Source: an uncultured Bacteroidales bacterium
GTDB lineage: Bacteria > Bacteroidota > Bacteroidia > Bacteroidales > P3
Length of the DNA stretch: 26,281 nt
NCBI GenBank assembly: GCA_900319595.1
Contig: ONOZ01000016.1
Location: 1 to 26,281, forward strand
Direction of reading: 5' to 3'
Shown: one piece after another, positions 1 to 8,681 of the stretch
Layout of the letters: each line of letters begins with the position of its first letter
Position numbering within the stretch: the first letter of the stretch is position 1
Notes under the pieces: generated by a model
The model's database searches: none
Seen by the model: the letters and a program-made list of their open reading frames with translations, nothing else
Told to the model about the DNA's origin: nothing
Translations under genes and position numbers: made by a program

Positions 1-49
1 ATTCCACTTTTTTCTAAATCATTGTTTTTCAGCACGATTTTTCATTTTG

Positions 50-81
50 CAAATTTACAAAAAATTTTTGAATTGACCAAA
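50..81 (-). promoter_or_regulatory. Bacteroidota-type promoter firing leftward out of the window
   Basis: On the minus strand a TTTG (81-78) is followed after 20 bp by TAAATTTG (57-50). This matches the -33/-7 consensus TTTG / TAnnTTTG of Bacteroidota primary-sigma promoters. No start codon followed by a sustained frame lies between it and position 1, so the gene it serves must begin beyond the left edge, with a leader of at least about 40 nt. The rest of 1-183 holds no gene that I can see. Confidence 0.6.
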
Positions 82-183
82 TTTTTATCCTTAATTTTGC
101 AAAATATTAGTTGCTTTTGATATTGGAAATTGTAGTTCTTTCAATTAAATTGTAATCGTAGGGGGATTATCTATCTTAATAGG

Positions 184-2724
184 TTATACGGGATCGACAT
201 CTATTGATATGCGAATCTGGTTATTGGCTTTTATTGCAAGAAATTCCTCGTTATATTCCTTTAAATACTGCTTGGCTTTGAAATATGATATATTTTTTTC
301 TATTTTTAGCCAAATCTCCATAGCGTAAAGGTTTTTTATTCTTGCAATTATAGGAGTTTGCGGACCGAACAACCTTGCTGCAAAGATTTTATGTAGATTA
401 CGTGCATATTCCACACTCTTTTTCTCTATAAACTCTTTATCTTTGTGTTGTAAGACAATCTTTATCATTCGACAAAATGGAGGAAAATTCATCATTTGCC
501 TTTCCTTTATTTGCAGTTGATACATATGCTCGTAATTTCTATTCTTTACGTCTTGCATAATTAGATGTTGAGGTTCGAAAGTCTGAATCAAAACCTTGCC
601 TTCTGCTGTTTTTCTTCCCGCTCTGCCACTTACTTGGGTTAATAACTGAAAAGTACGTTCAAAAGCCCTGAAATCGGGATAATGTAACATAGTATCAGAT
701 GCCAAAACACCAACAAGTGCAACATTATCAAAGTCTAAACCTTTTGCAATTATTTGAGTGCCACAAAGAATATCTATTTTGTGAGAGGCAAAATCGTTTA
801 TAATATTGATATATGCGTTTTTTGTTCTTGTGGAGTCCAAATCCATACGTTTGACTTTTGCTTTTGGAAAATATATTTGTGCTTCTTCCTCAATCTTTTC
901 TGTCCCCATGCCGACCAACCTTATTGAATGGGAATGACATTGAGGGCAGTAACTTAATGTAGTTGTATGATAGCCACAATAATGGCATTCCAAGTTTTGA
1001 CTTTCTTTGTGTAGGACTAACGAAACATCGCAATTAGGACATTTTGGTATGTATCCGCAAACATTACATTCAATATGTGGTGCGTAACCTCTTCTATTTT
1101 GGAATAAAATTACTTGTTTATTTTGGTTTAGTGCATTGGTTATTTCGTCATAAAGTCTTTGGGAGAAAATGCCATATGTAATTTTTTCCTTTATTGCTTG
1201 TTTCATATCCACAAGTTCTATCTTTGGCAATGGTAAATCAAAATATTGTTTAGTAAGAGTATGCAACATGTAGCGTTTTTTAGGAGAAATTTGATTATCG
1301 TTGCTACACATAAACATAGTTTCTACATTTGGTGTGGCACTGCCTAATATGGTTTTAGCACCGAATAGTTTTGCAAGATACAAAGCACAATCTCTGCCGT
1401 TATAATGTGGTACGGGTTCATTTTGTTTATAGGAAGTATCGTGTTCTTCGTCAATTATAACGAGTTGAAGATTTGTAAATGGTAGAAAAACAGATGAACG
1501 AGAGCCAAGTATTATTTGAAATCTCTTGTCTTTGTCATTTGTCATTGTCCTTTGCCATATTTCTGCTCGTTCGGTTGTAGAAAACTTTGAATTATATGTT
1601 ACTACTCTGCTACCAAAGTATTTTTCTAAGCGTTTTATTAGTTGTGTTGTAATAGCAATTTCTGGGAGCATATACAATACTTGCTTGGTAGGTTCTTTTT
1701 GGCAAGTGCTTTGCTTTAATACTTTATCTATTAGTTTTATATATATTTCAGTTTTGCCACTGCCTGTAACACCATGAATCAAATGCGTATCTATTGCCTC
1801 CCAATTATTTATTATATTATCAAACACTTTTTGTTGCTCCTCGTTCAGTTGAATATCAGAGGCGTTATGTGTTTGTACATTACTTTGCAAACGTGATACC
1901 TCAGAGGATTGCTTAACAAAAATATTTTTTTCAAGTAAGGTTGCAATAGTTGAGGCGTTACATCCATTATCTATAAGAATTGATTTTTTTATGACTCCTA
2001 TTTGTTTAGCCAATGCCAAATATTTCAAAATTACCTCCACTTGCATTTGAGAGCGTTTGCTTTTATCTAAACTATCAAGCAATTTTCGTAATTCTTCTTT
2101 ATCTTCGTACAAAGGATTAAGCGAAATGAAAGTTTCTTTTTTAGGGGTGTATCTATTCAAAAGTTCTTCGTCTGTAATAAGTACATCTTTGCGTATTAGT
2201 TGAGTTATGTTTTTCAAAATATCATTGCTACTTGCCTCAATTTTAATATCTTCCAACGCAATTTTCTCTTTTTTTGCAACAATATTAAATATTGCTAATT
2301 CCTTTGCATTCAAATCCGAAATATCCGCATTGAAATATGGAGAAACGGTTACTATGGTTTCACTTTTCAAACGCAATGAGGCAGGCATAGCAGCAGTTAT
2401 CACATCTCCAATATAAGCAATGTAGTAGTCGGCAACCCATTTGAAAAACTCTATTTGCTTTTCTGTTACAATAGGTTCATTGTCTATAATATCTAAAATA
2501 TATTTTATTGAAAAAGTATTTGATGTAGATATTTGGGTATTTGTTTGTTCCTCTATTTTATTGCCTTGATATTGTTTTATATTAACAACTATGGCAGAGT
2601 AGATACGATTACGTAACTGAACTACAACTCTTTGTCCTATTTTTATTTTGTTTTGTAATATTTCTGGTACGCGATAAGTGTAAGAATAGGGGAGATGTAA
2701 CGCTAATATCACATCTGCAAACAT
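184..2724 (-). CDS. priA: Primosomal protein N' (replication restart helicase PriA)
   Basis: PriA is a cytoplasmic superfamily 2 3'-to-5' DNA helicase that recognises stalled forks and reloads the replisome. Counting from the upstream TTG at 2769, the protein shows an N-terminal 3'-end-binding region, Walker A GVTGSGKTE (about 333-341), DEEH (440-443), and GSATP. It also has eight zinc-ligand cysteines in four CxxC pairs (568/571, 577/580, 595/598, 608/611), the motif GTQIIAKGLDF, and the arginine motif QVSGRAGR. The start at 2724 gives 846 aa and begins MFADVIL, as PriA usually does. An ATG at 2757 and a TTG at 2769 are in frame upstream, but the TTG lies on the promoter -7 box, so transcripts should start after it. 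No partner primosome gene is adjacent. Identity is secure; the exact start is less so. Confidence 0.96.
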   Translation of the reverse strand: MFADVILALHLPYSYTYRVPEILQNKIKIGQRVVVQLRNRIYSAIVVNIKQYQGNKIEEQTNTQISTSNTFSIKYILDIIDNEPIVTEKQIEFFKWVADYYIAYIGDVITAAMPASLRLKSETIVTVSPYFNADISDLNAKELAIFNIVAKKEKIALEDIKIEASSNDILKNITQLIRKDVLITDEELLNRYTPKKETFISLNPLYEDKEELRKLLDSLDKSKRSQMQVEVILKYLALAKQIGVIKKSILIDNGCNASTIATLLEKNIFVKQSSEVSRLQSNVQTHNASDIQLNEEQQKVFDNIINNWEAIDTHLIHGVTGSGKTEIYIKLIDKVLKQSTCQKEPTKQVLYMLPEIAITTQLIKRLEKYFGSRVVTYNSKFSTTERAEIWQRTMTNDKDKRFQIILGSRSSVFLPFTNLQLVIIDEEHDTSYKQNEPVPHYNGRDCALYLAKLFGAKTILGSATPNVETMFMCSNDNQISPKKRYMLHTLTKQYFDLPLPKIELVDMKQAIKEKITYGIFSQRLYDEITNALNQNKQVILFQNRRGYAPHIECNVCGYIPKCPNCDVSLVLHKESQNLECHYCGYHTTTLSYCPQCHSHSIRLVGMGTEKIEEEAQIYFPKAKVKRMDLDSTRTKNAYINIINDFASHKIDILCGTQIIAKGLDFDNVALVGVLASDTMLHYPDFRAFERTFQLLTQVSGRAGRKTAEGKVLIQTFEPQHLIMQDVKNRNYEHMYQLQIKERQMMNFPPFCRMIKIVLQHKDKEFIEKKSVEYARNLHKIFAARLFGPQTPIIARIKNLYAMEIWLKIEKNISYFKAKQYLKEYNEEFLAIKANNQIRISIDVDPV

Positions 2725-2766
2725 TCCCAGTTCATTTTGTTTGATAGACCCCTCCATATTGTTTTG

Positions 2767-2797
2767 CAAAGTTACGAAAAACTTTAGATACTACAAA
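2767..2797 (-). promoter_or_regulatory. priA promoter
   Basis: On the minus strand TTTG (2797-2794), a 19-bp spacer, and TAACTTTG (2774-2767) fit the Bacteroidota consensus well. The TTTG is the end of the T-run of the rpsA terminator just upstream. Transcription would begin near 2760, which leaves about 35 nt before an ATG at 2724, or almost no leader for an ATG at 2757. Confidence 0.65.
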
Positions 2798-2837
2798 AAA
2801 AGAAAACCTCCTAAGAAATTTTCTTAAGAGATTTTCT
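2794..2837 (-). terminator. Intrinsic terminator of rpsA
   Basis: On the minus strand, 2837-2801 folds into a long hairpin with arms AGAAAATCTCTTAAGAAA and TTTCTTAGGAGGTTTTCT. All positions pair, with two G-U wobbles, and the innermost pairs open to form the loop. A run of seven T (2801-2795) follows at once. It lies 28 bp beyond the rpsA stop codon. Confidence 0.85.
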
Positions 2838-2864
2838 TGTAAGATGGTTATTATCTGCTATTTA

Positions 2865-4628
2865 TTAGTTTTCTTTTTTCTCCATCTCTTCTTTTAATGA
2901 TGCTAAAACATCTAAATCACCCAAAGTTGTTTTTTCTAATGTTTGGTTGATTTTCTTTACAGGGTTAGCATCTTTTTTAGCCTTAGGTTCTTCCTCCTGT
3001 TTCCATATTTTCGTATGAGAAAGTACGATTCTTTTTGCTTCCTTCTGGAATTCAATAACTTTAAATTGCAATTTCTCATCTACTTTTGGAGTAGTCTTGT
3101 CTTCTTTTTGCATTTGACCTTTTGGACAAAAACCTTCTATACCGTAAGGTAAATTTACAACAGCACCGCTCTTGTCATTTACACTAATAACCGTACCTTC
3201 ATGGATACTTCCAACGGTAAAGATTGTTTCAAATACGTCCCAAGGATTTTCTTCCAACTGTTTGTGTCCCAAAGATAATCTTCTATTTTCAGGATCAACC
3301 TCCAAAACAACAACTTCAATCTTTTCGCCTATTTTTGTAAACTCAGCAGGATGTTTAATTTTCTTTGACCAAGACAAGTCAGAGATATGAATCAAACCAT
3401 CTACGCCTTCTTCTAATTCAACAAAGATTCCGAAAGTAGTGAAATTGCGAACAGTTGCAGTATGTTTGCTATTTATAGGATATTTTTCTGTAATATTCAC
3501 CCAAGGGTCTGGCATTAGTTGTTTTAATCCCAAAGACATTTTTCTTTCTTCTCTGTCAAGTGTAAGAATTACAGCCTCTACTTCATCACCAACTTTCAAA
3601 AAGTCATGAGCAGTACGTAAGTGCAGACTCCAACTCATTTCTGTTACGTGAATCAAGCCTTCTACTCCAGGAATTATTTCTATAAATGCACCATAATCTG
3701 CAAGAACTACAACTTTTCCTTTAACGTGGTCGCCAACTTTCAATTCTGGATCCAATTGATCCCAAGGATGTGGAGTTAATTGTTTCAATCCTAAAGCAAT
3801 TCTCTTCTTGGTTTCGTCAAAGTCAAGGATAACTACTCTAATTTTGTCATCTAAATGAACAATCTCTTCAGGTGAATTGATACGTCCCCAAGACAAGTCG
3901 GTAATATGAATCAAACCATCTACACCACCTAAATCTATGAATACTCCATAAGTAGTAATATTCTTAACCGTACCTTCTAAAACTTGACCTTTCTCTAAGT
4001 GGGACATAATCTCAGCCTTTTGAGCCTCAATTTCGTCTTCAATCAATGCTTTGTGAGAAACTACAATGTTTTTGTACTCATTGTTAATCTTAACAATCTT
4101 AAATTCCATTGTTTTATCAACGAATACATCATAATCTCTGATAGGCTTAACATCAATTTGAGAACCAGGTAAGAATGCTTCAATACCAAAGACATCAACA
4201 ATCAAACCGCCCTTAGTTCTAGACTTAACATAGCCTTTTATTATCTCTTGACTATCGTAAGCCTCATTTACTCTACCCCAAGACTTCAATATTCTTGCTT
4301 TTTTGTGAGAAAGCAATAATTGTCCGTTAGAATCTTCTTGATTTTCGATAAATACCTCTACTTTATCTCCTACTTTAAAATCTGGATTGTAGCGAAACTC
4401 TGTTGCAGGAATGACTCCATCAGATTTGAAATCAATATTTACAACAACTTCTCTGTCATTCATTGACACGATAGTACCCTCTGCTAACTCTTCATTGCCA
4501 ATAGAACCAAATGTTTTGTCATACGCTTCTTGCAATTTCGCTCTATCTTCTTGTGAATAAGCTTGTTTTTCGTCTACAGACGCCCAATCAAAATCTTGTA
4601 GGGGTTGAATGTTTTTTAAATCTCTCAT
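2865..4628 (-). CDS. rpsA: 30S ribosomal protein S1
   Basis: S1 binds mRNA on the small ribosomal subunit and helps initiate translation of structured or weak-SD messages. The 587-aa product contains six S1 (OB-fold) repeats at roughly residues 47-109, 129-193, 214-284, 299-369, 386-457 and 473-538. Repeats 3-5 carry the conserved DGLIHI/EGLIHV core and GLKQL ends. A lysine/glutamate-rich tail follows. The start at 4628 (MRDLKNIQPL) was chosen because S1 proteins of the phylum begin this way. The frame stays open to a TTG at 4670, which would add 14 residues unlike the family. Length is near the usual 550-600. The gene is monocistronic by its own promoter and terminator. Confidence 0.96.
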   Translation of the reverse strand: MRDLKNIQPLQDFDWASVDEKQAYSQEDRAKLQEAYDKTFGSIGNEELAEGTIVSMNDREVVVNIDFKSDGVIPATEFRYNPDFKVGDKVEVFIENQEDSNGQLLLSHKKARILKSWGRVNEAYDSQEIIKGYVKSRTKGGLIVDVFGIEAFLPGSQIDVKPIRDYDVFVDKTMEFKIVKINNEYKNIVVSHKALIEDEIEAQKAEIMSHLEKGQVLEGTVKNITTYGVFIDLGGVDGLIHITDLSWGRINSPEEIVHLDDKIRVVILDFDETKKRIALGLKQLTPHPWDQLDPELKVGDHVKGKVVVLADYGAFIEIIPGVEGLIHVTEMSWSLHLRTAHDFLKVGDEVEAVILTLDREERKMSLGLKQLMPDPWVNITEKYPINSKHTATVRNFTTFGIFVELEEGVDGLIHISDLSWSKKIKHPAEFTKIGEKIEVVVLEVDPENRRLSLGHKQLEENPWDVFETIFTVGSIHEGTVISVNDKSGAVVNLPYGIEGFCPKGQMQKEDKTTPKVDEKLQFKVIEFQKEAKRIVLSHTKIWKQEEEPKAKKDANPVKKINQTLEKTTLGDLDVLASLKEEMEKKEN

Positions 4629-4743
4629 ACGAGAATAAAATGTTTTGTTTGTATTAAATTGCCTGCTCAATTTAAAGTTGTTTAACCTAATTTCTTATCT
4701 TCAAAAAGACGATAACAGGCTCGTACTTATTGAAAATGAGTTG

Positions 4744-4774
4744 CAAAATTACAAAAAAATGTAATTCTGACAAA
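4744..4774 (-). promoter_or_regulatory. rpsA promoter
   Basis: On the minus strand TTTG (4774-4771), 19 bp, and TAATTTTG (4751-4744) match the Bacteroidota consensus. The predicted start near 4738 gives a leader of about 110 nt before the ATG at 4628, the longest leader inferred here. A 5-bp GCCTG/CAGGC pairing (4716-4720 with 4661-4665) is possible within the leader. Confidence 0.65.
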
Positions 4775-4803
4775 ATAAAATGCATAAATTTATAAAAAAG
4801 TTG

Positions 4804-4811
4804 TAAATTTG
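4804..4811 (+). promoter_or_regulatory. rel/spoT promoter (-7 box)
   Basis: TAAATTTG followed by GC matches the Bacteroidota -7 box, 53 bp before the ATG at 4864. The -33 position (AATG, 4779-4782, 21-bp spacer) is a poor TTTG match. It lies only a few bases from the -33 box of the divergent rpsA promoter, so the two promoters are back to back. Confidence 0.5.
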
Positions 4812-4863
4812 CAAAACTTACGGTGTAAATGCTATAGTCTAACCAATAAACATCTAATAAATT

Positions 4864-7086
4864 ATGTATATCATAGATGAAAGAGCCGAAAAAATAGAAA
4901 TCCTGTCGCGTTATCGCAAATTGATGAGAATAGTATGGGACTCTGCCTCCAAAGATGACTTGTTGATGATACGTAAAGCATTCACAGTTGCAGTAAATGC
5001 ACATGAAGGAGCAAGAAGAAAGTCTGGCGAACCATATATTTATCACCCGTTGGAAGTCGCACGCATTGCAGGAGAAGATTTAGGCTTAGGACCTATTGCT
5101 ATTGTGTGTGCATTGTTGCATGACGTAGTAGAGGATACAGATTATACATTAGAGGATTTGAAGAATATATTTAATGAAAAAGTAGCATTTATTGTTGATG
5201 GCTTAACCAAAATAAAAGATGTTTATGATTATGCCTCAAATTCTTTGCAAAGCGAAACATTTCGTAAGTTATTGATTGCTATGGGCGATGATGTGAGAGT
5301 GATTTTGATTAAACTGTGCGATAGACTGCATAATATGAGGACGTTGGAGTCTATGAAACCAAATAAACAACTCAAAATTGCTTCTGAAACTCAGTTTTTG
5401 TATGTTCCATTGGCTCATAGATTAGGGTTATATCGCTTTAAGCAAGAATTAGAAGACCTTTCGACAAAATATCTTAATCCGACAGCATACAACGAAATAA
5501 ACTCCAAACTACAAGATACAAAAGAGCAGAGAGAAGCATTTATTGCTGAGTTTTGTGGACCAATAAAGAATACCTTGAACGATAGAGGATATGATTTTAC
5601 AATTTCTTCTCGTGTAAAGAGCATTACATCAATAATTGGTAAGATAGAAAAAAAAGGTGTGAAATTTGAAGAGATATATGATATTTTTGCTATTCGCATT
5701 ATTTTGAATGTTCCACAAGACAGAGAAAAAGAGACCTGTTTTGCAATTTATAGCATAATCTCTTCTATGTATGAGCAGAGAAAAGACCGTTTTCGCGATT
5801 GGCTTACCAAACCCAAAAACAATGGATACGAGGCATTGCATACAACAGTTATGAGCAAACAGGGAAAATGGGTGGAAGTGCAGATAAGAAGCAAACGTAT
5901 GGACGAAATTGCCGAAACAGGATTGGCAGCCCATTATAAATATAAGGAGGTAGAAGAGGGCGAGTTGGATGCAAATTTGGATAATTGGTTAAGTAAGATT
6001 AGGGAACTTTTGGATAATCAAAATGCTACGGCAGTTGATTTTGTCAATGACTTCAAAATGAATATTGTTACAGATGAAATCACAGTTTTTACTCCAAAAG
6101 GCAAAAGTATTTCTTTACCTTTTGGTAGTAGTGTGCTGGATTTTGCATTTAATATTCATACAGACTTAGGACTTAACTGTATTGGAGGCAAGGTTAATTA
6201 TAAAGTTGTCCCTATTGACTATAAACTGCACAGTGCTGACCAAGTGGAGATCATTACTTCACGTATTGCACACCCTGAGGAAAAATGGTTGCAGTTTGTT
6301 CGAACAACAAAGGCTATAGGGGAGATAAAACGTTACATCAATTCCTATAAACAAGGTTTCAGAGAGGCAGGTCAGGAAAAACTAAAGGCGAAGTTTCTAT
6401 CGCTTAAAATAAATTGGAACGAGCAGAATATCCAAAAACTCATCAAATATGTTAATGTGCCAAATGCACTGGAACTCTACTACAAGTCCTTTTATGACGA
6501 GATAACTGATAATACAATAAAAATCTGTTTTACAAAGGAAAATGAAAATTCTTCTTGGATATTTTTACGTAATCCATTTAGAAAGCGTTCGCATAAGGAA
6601 CTTACTCTACGCGAGCAGATAAAAGAGCAGATTCAACAGAATCCTGAAGAAATTCTTATGAAACAGGACGTAGATAAATTGCCATATCTTTCGGCAGTTT
6701 GCTGCAATCCATTGCCGGGCGATGATGTTGTCGGACTTATTAGGGACGGTGCAATAGAGGTTCACAGGACTTCGTGCAGAAAAGCCGTTGAGGAGATGAG
6801 CAAATATGGACATCACATTGTAAAAGCCAAGTGGCGTGAAAATGAAAAGATAAGTTTTTTGGCGGGGATTAGAATTAAAGGAATTGATAGAAAGGGATTG
6901 TTGCAGGATATGGCAAGAGTTATTAGTGAAGTGTGGAATATAAATATGCGTTCGTTGGCTATGGAGAGTAGTGAGGGTACTTTTGAAGGGACAATGATGG
7001 TTTATATTTCCGATGCAAACAACCTATTGCATCTTATGGAGAATATTTCCAAGATAGAGGGAATTGAATCTGTCAATAGAATATAA
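4864..7086 (+). CDS. spoT: Bifunctional (p)ppGpp synthetase/hydrolase (Rel/SpoT family)
   Basis: This is a long RSH enzyme that makes (p)ppGpp from ATP and GTP/GDP during starvation and degrades it otherwise. In order it shows the HD hydrolase domain (HPLEVARIAG, then LLHDVVED with His86-Asp87), then the synthetase domain with D308-RFRD (309-312), PKNNGYEALHT and EVQIRSK. A TGS domain follows (about 405-465), then the conserved cysteine region (SAVCCNPLPGDD) and a C-terminal ACT domain (about 660-740). RFRD resembles the RxKD signature of bifunctional Rel/SpoT enzymes rather than the acidic EFDD of monofunctional RelA. Both HD and synthetase motifs look intact, so both activities are expected. 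At 740 aa it is full length. It is transcribed divergently from rpsA. Confidence 0.95.
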   Translation: MYIIDERAEKIEILSRYRKLMRIVWDSASKDDLLMIRKAFTVAVNAHEGARRKSGEPYIYHPLEVARIAGEDLGLGPIAIVCALLHDVVEDTDYTLEDLKNIFNEKVAFIVDGLTKIKDVYDYASNSLQSETFRKLLIAMGDDVRVILIKLCDRLHNMRTLESMKPNKQLKIASETQFLYVPLAHRLGLYRFKQELEDLSTKYLNPTAYNEINSKLQDTKEQREAFIAEFCGPIKNTLNDRGYDFTISSRVKSITSIIGKIEKKGVKFEEIYDIFAIRIILNVPQDREKETCFAIYSIISSMYEQRKDRFRDWLTKPKNNGYEALHTTVMSKQGKWVEVQIRSKRMDEIAETGLAAHYKYKEVEEGELDANLDNWLSKIRELLDNQNATAVDFVNDFKMNIVTDEITVFTPKGKSISLPFGSSVLDFAFNIHTDLGLNCIGGKVNYKVVPIDYKLHSADQVEIITSRIAHPEEKWLQFVRTTKAIGEIKRYINSYKQGFREAGQEKLKAKFLSLKINWNEQNIQKLIKYVNVPNALELYYKSFYDEITDNTIKICFTKENENSSWIFLRNPFRKRSHKELTLREQIKEQIQQNPEEILMKQDVDKLPYLSAVCCNPLPGDDVVGLIRDGAIEVHRTSCRKAVEEMSKYGHHIVKAKWRENEKISFLAGIRIKGIDRKGLLQDMARVISEVWNINMRSLAMESSEGTFEGTMMVYISDANNLLHLMENISKIEGIESVNRI

Positions 7087-7168
7087 CAAAATATGCGACT
7101 ATTGTACTATATCAATCATATGTGAATAGTAGAAGTTAGATTTTCTTTATAAAATATGAATATTTGAT

Positions 7169-7199
7169 ATTGTCTATTCAAAAAAAGTTTGTACATTTG
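7169..7199 (+). promoter_or_regulatory. nhaD promoter
   Basis: TACATTTG (7192-7199) is a good -7 box. ATTG (7169-7172), 19 bp upstream, is a three-of-four match to the -33 TTTG. The leader to the ATG at 7260 would be about 55 nt. The 172-bp gap after spoT shows only a weak 6-bp hairpin (ACTATT 7098-7103 / AATAGT 7125-7130), so read-through from spoT is possible. Confidence 0.55.
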
Positions 7200-7259
7200 C
7201 AGTTTGTTTAAGGAATGTGTTATTTAAATATATTAACTAACTAAAAATAAAAAAGCAGT

Positions 7260-8564
7260 ATGACAAGTGCTATGATAATTATGATTGTTGTGTTTGCGAT
7301 AGGCTACCTTGCTATTGCAATGGAGCATACTCTCAAAATCAACAAAGCCCCTGCAGCATTGCTGTTGGGAATGGTGATGTGGACACTTTATGTAGCCATT
7401 GGAGGATTTCATGCAGGCGAACATCACGGAGTGTTAATTGAACATTTAGGGGATACAGCAGAGATTCTGTTCTTCTTGTTGGGAGCGATGACGATAGTTG
7501 AGACTATTGACCATCACGGAGGCTTTTCTATTATTACAGATAGAATTACCACAAAAAGCAAACGCAAACTCCTTTGGGTAATTGCAATTCTTACATTCTT
7601 TATGAGTGCAGTTTTAGATAACTTGACTACCTCTATTGTTATGTGTGCATTGCTTAGAAAATTGATTGCAGACAAAAAAGACCGTTGGTTCTTTGGTGGA
7701 GTGGTTATATTGGCTGCTAATGCCGGTGGTGCTTGGAGTCCAATAGGCGATGTTACAACTATTATGCTTTGGATAAAAGGAAATATTACGGCTGTAGGTG
7801 TAATAAAAGAAACATTAGTGGCTTCAATAGTTTGTATGGTGGTTCCGGTCGCAGGAATTAGCATGATGTTGAAAGGAGAAATTGAAAAGGTTCCAGATGC
7901 ACAAATAGGAAATTCTGTATCTATGATTTCTAAATTACAAAGCAAAATAGTGTTAGGAGTGGGTGTTGGATTCTTGGTATTTACTCCTGTATTCAAAACA
8001 ATCACTCACTTACCTCCTTATATGGGAATCTTACTAGGATTGAGTGTTTTGTGGATTTTGACTGAAATTATGCATCATAAACGCCCTGAAGTTTATCAAA
8101 GACTAAACATTAGTCATGTAATAACACGCGTTGATACGCCATCGGTGTTGTTTTTCTTAGGAATTCTTATGGCAGTTGCTTGTTTGTCAGAGGCAGGACA
8201 TTTAAGATTATTAGCACAAGGCTTAGATACACTTGGAAACTTCTATTTGACAGATTTAATTATCGGTGCATTATCGTCAATCGTGGATAACGTACCATTG
8301 GTTGCAGCTGCAATGGGAATGTATGACATTGCTCCAGCAGGACATTTTGCAATAGATGGTGCCTTTTGGGAATTTTTGGCTTATTGTGCTGGAACAGGAG
8401 GCTCTCTATTGATTATAGGTTCTGCGGCAGGCGTTGCAGTTATGGGAATGGAGAAAATAGATTTCATATGGTACTTAAAACATATTTCTATTTGGGCATT
8501 GCTTGGTTATCTTGCAGGAGCAGGGGTTTATGTCCTAATGAGCATGTTTATATTCCACACATAG
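7260..8564 (+). CDS. nhaD: Na+/H+ antiporter of the NhaD type
   Basis: This inner-membrane protein of 434 aa has about 11-12 hydrophobic segments. It belongs to the ion transporter superfamily as an NhaD-like sodium:proton antiporter, exporting Na+ (or Li+) in exchange for protons. Diagnostic motifs are VLDNLTTSIV (118-127, with the conserved Asp120-Asn121), NAGGAWSPIGDVTTIMLW (154-171), and a second VDNVPLVAAA inverted-repeat counterpart in the C-terminal half. A histidine-rich loop (HAGEHHG, 51-57) follows the second membrane segment. It stands alone with its own promoter and a strong terminator. Substrate specificity is inferred from the family. Confidence 0.92.
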   Translation: MTSAMIIMIVVFAIGYLAIAMEHTLKINKAPAALLLGMVMWTLYVAIGGFHAGEHHGVLIEHLGDTAEILFFLLGAMTIVETIDHHGGFSIITDRITTKSKRKLLWVIAILTFFMSAVLDNLTTSIVMCALLRKLIADKKDRWFFGGVVILAANAGGAWSPIGDVTTIMLWIKGNITAVGVIKETLVASIVCMVVPVAGISMMLKGEIEKVPDAQIGNSVSMISKLQSKIVLGVGVGFLVFTPVFKTITHLPPYMGILLGLSVLWILTEIMHHKRPEVYQRLNISHVITRVDTPSVLFFLGILMAVACLSEAGHLRLLAQGLDTLGNFYLTDLIIGALSSIVDNVPLVAAAMGMYDIAPAGHFAIDGAFWEFLAYCAGTGGSLLIIGSAAGVAVMGMEKIDFIWYLKHISIWALLGYLAGAGVYVLMSMFIFHT

Positions 8565-8600
8565 TATAAGTTATATGTAGAATAATCTGTATATAGTCAC

Positions 8601-8650
8601 AAAATTATAGAGTAGATTGCGAATCGGTAAATCTACTCTGTAATTTTTTT
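8601..8650. terminator. Bidirectional terminator between nhaD and the lytic transglycosylase gene
   Basis: 8601-8618 pairs with 8630-8647 as an 18-bp stem with one G-U wobble (core AGAGTAGATT / AATCTACTCT) and an 11-nt loop. On the plus strand it ends in a run of eight T (8644-8651). On the minus strand the 3' arm ends in TAATTTT. It sits between two convergent genes and can serve both. Confidence 0.88.
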
Positions 8651-8681
8651 TGAGCAATATTTGATACATTTAATTCACGGA

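Noticed and set aside
67..99. Plus-strand promoter-like TTTG-N21-TAATTTTG pointing into the 3' end of priA
   Set aside because: It fits the consensus, but no gene or terminator follows on the plus strand before priA, and such boxes arise often in AT-rich gaps. It overlaps the better-placed leftward promoter.
2865..4628. Internal DNA repeats in rpsA as a possible mobile or recombining repeat array
   Set aside because: They are the six diverged S1 domains normal for this protein.
4687..5046. Open frame of 119 codons on the minus strand overlapping the start of spoT
   Set aside because: It covers the rpsA/spoT promoter region and the conserved start of spoT; the translation is rich in Cys, Phe and Tyr and resembles no family.
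7098..7130. ACTATT/AATAGT inverted repeat after spoT as a terminator
   Set aside because: Only six pairs around a 21-nt loop with no T-run; too weak to call.
7514..8005. Open frame of 163 codons antisense to nhaD
   Set aside because: It is a mirror of the codon pattern of a highly conserved membrane protein gene, with no promoter or domain of its own.
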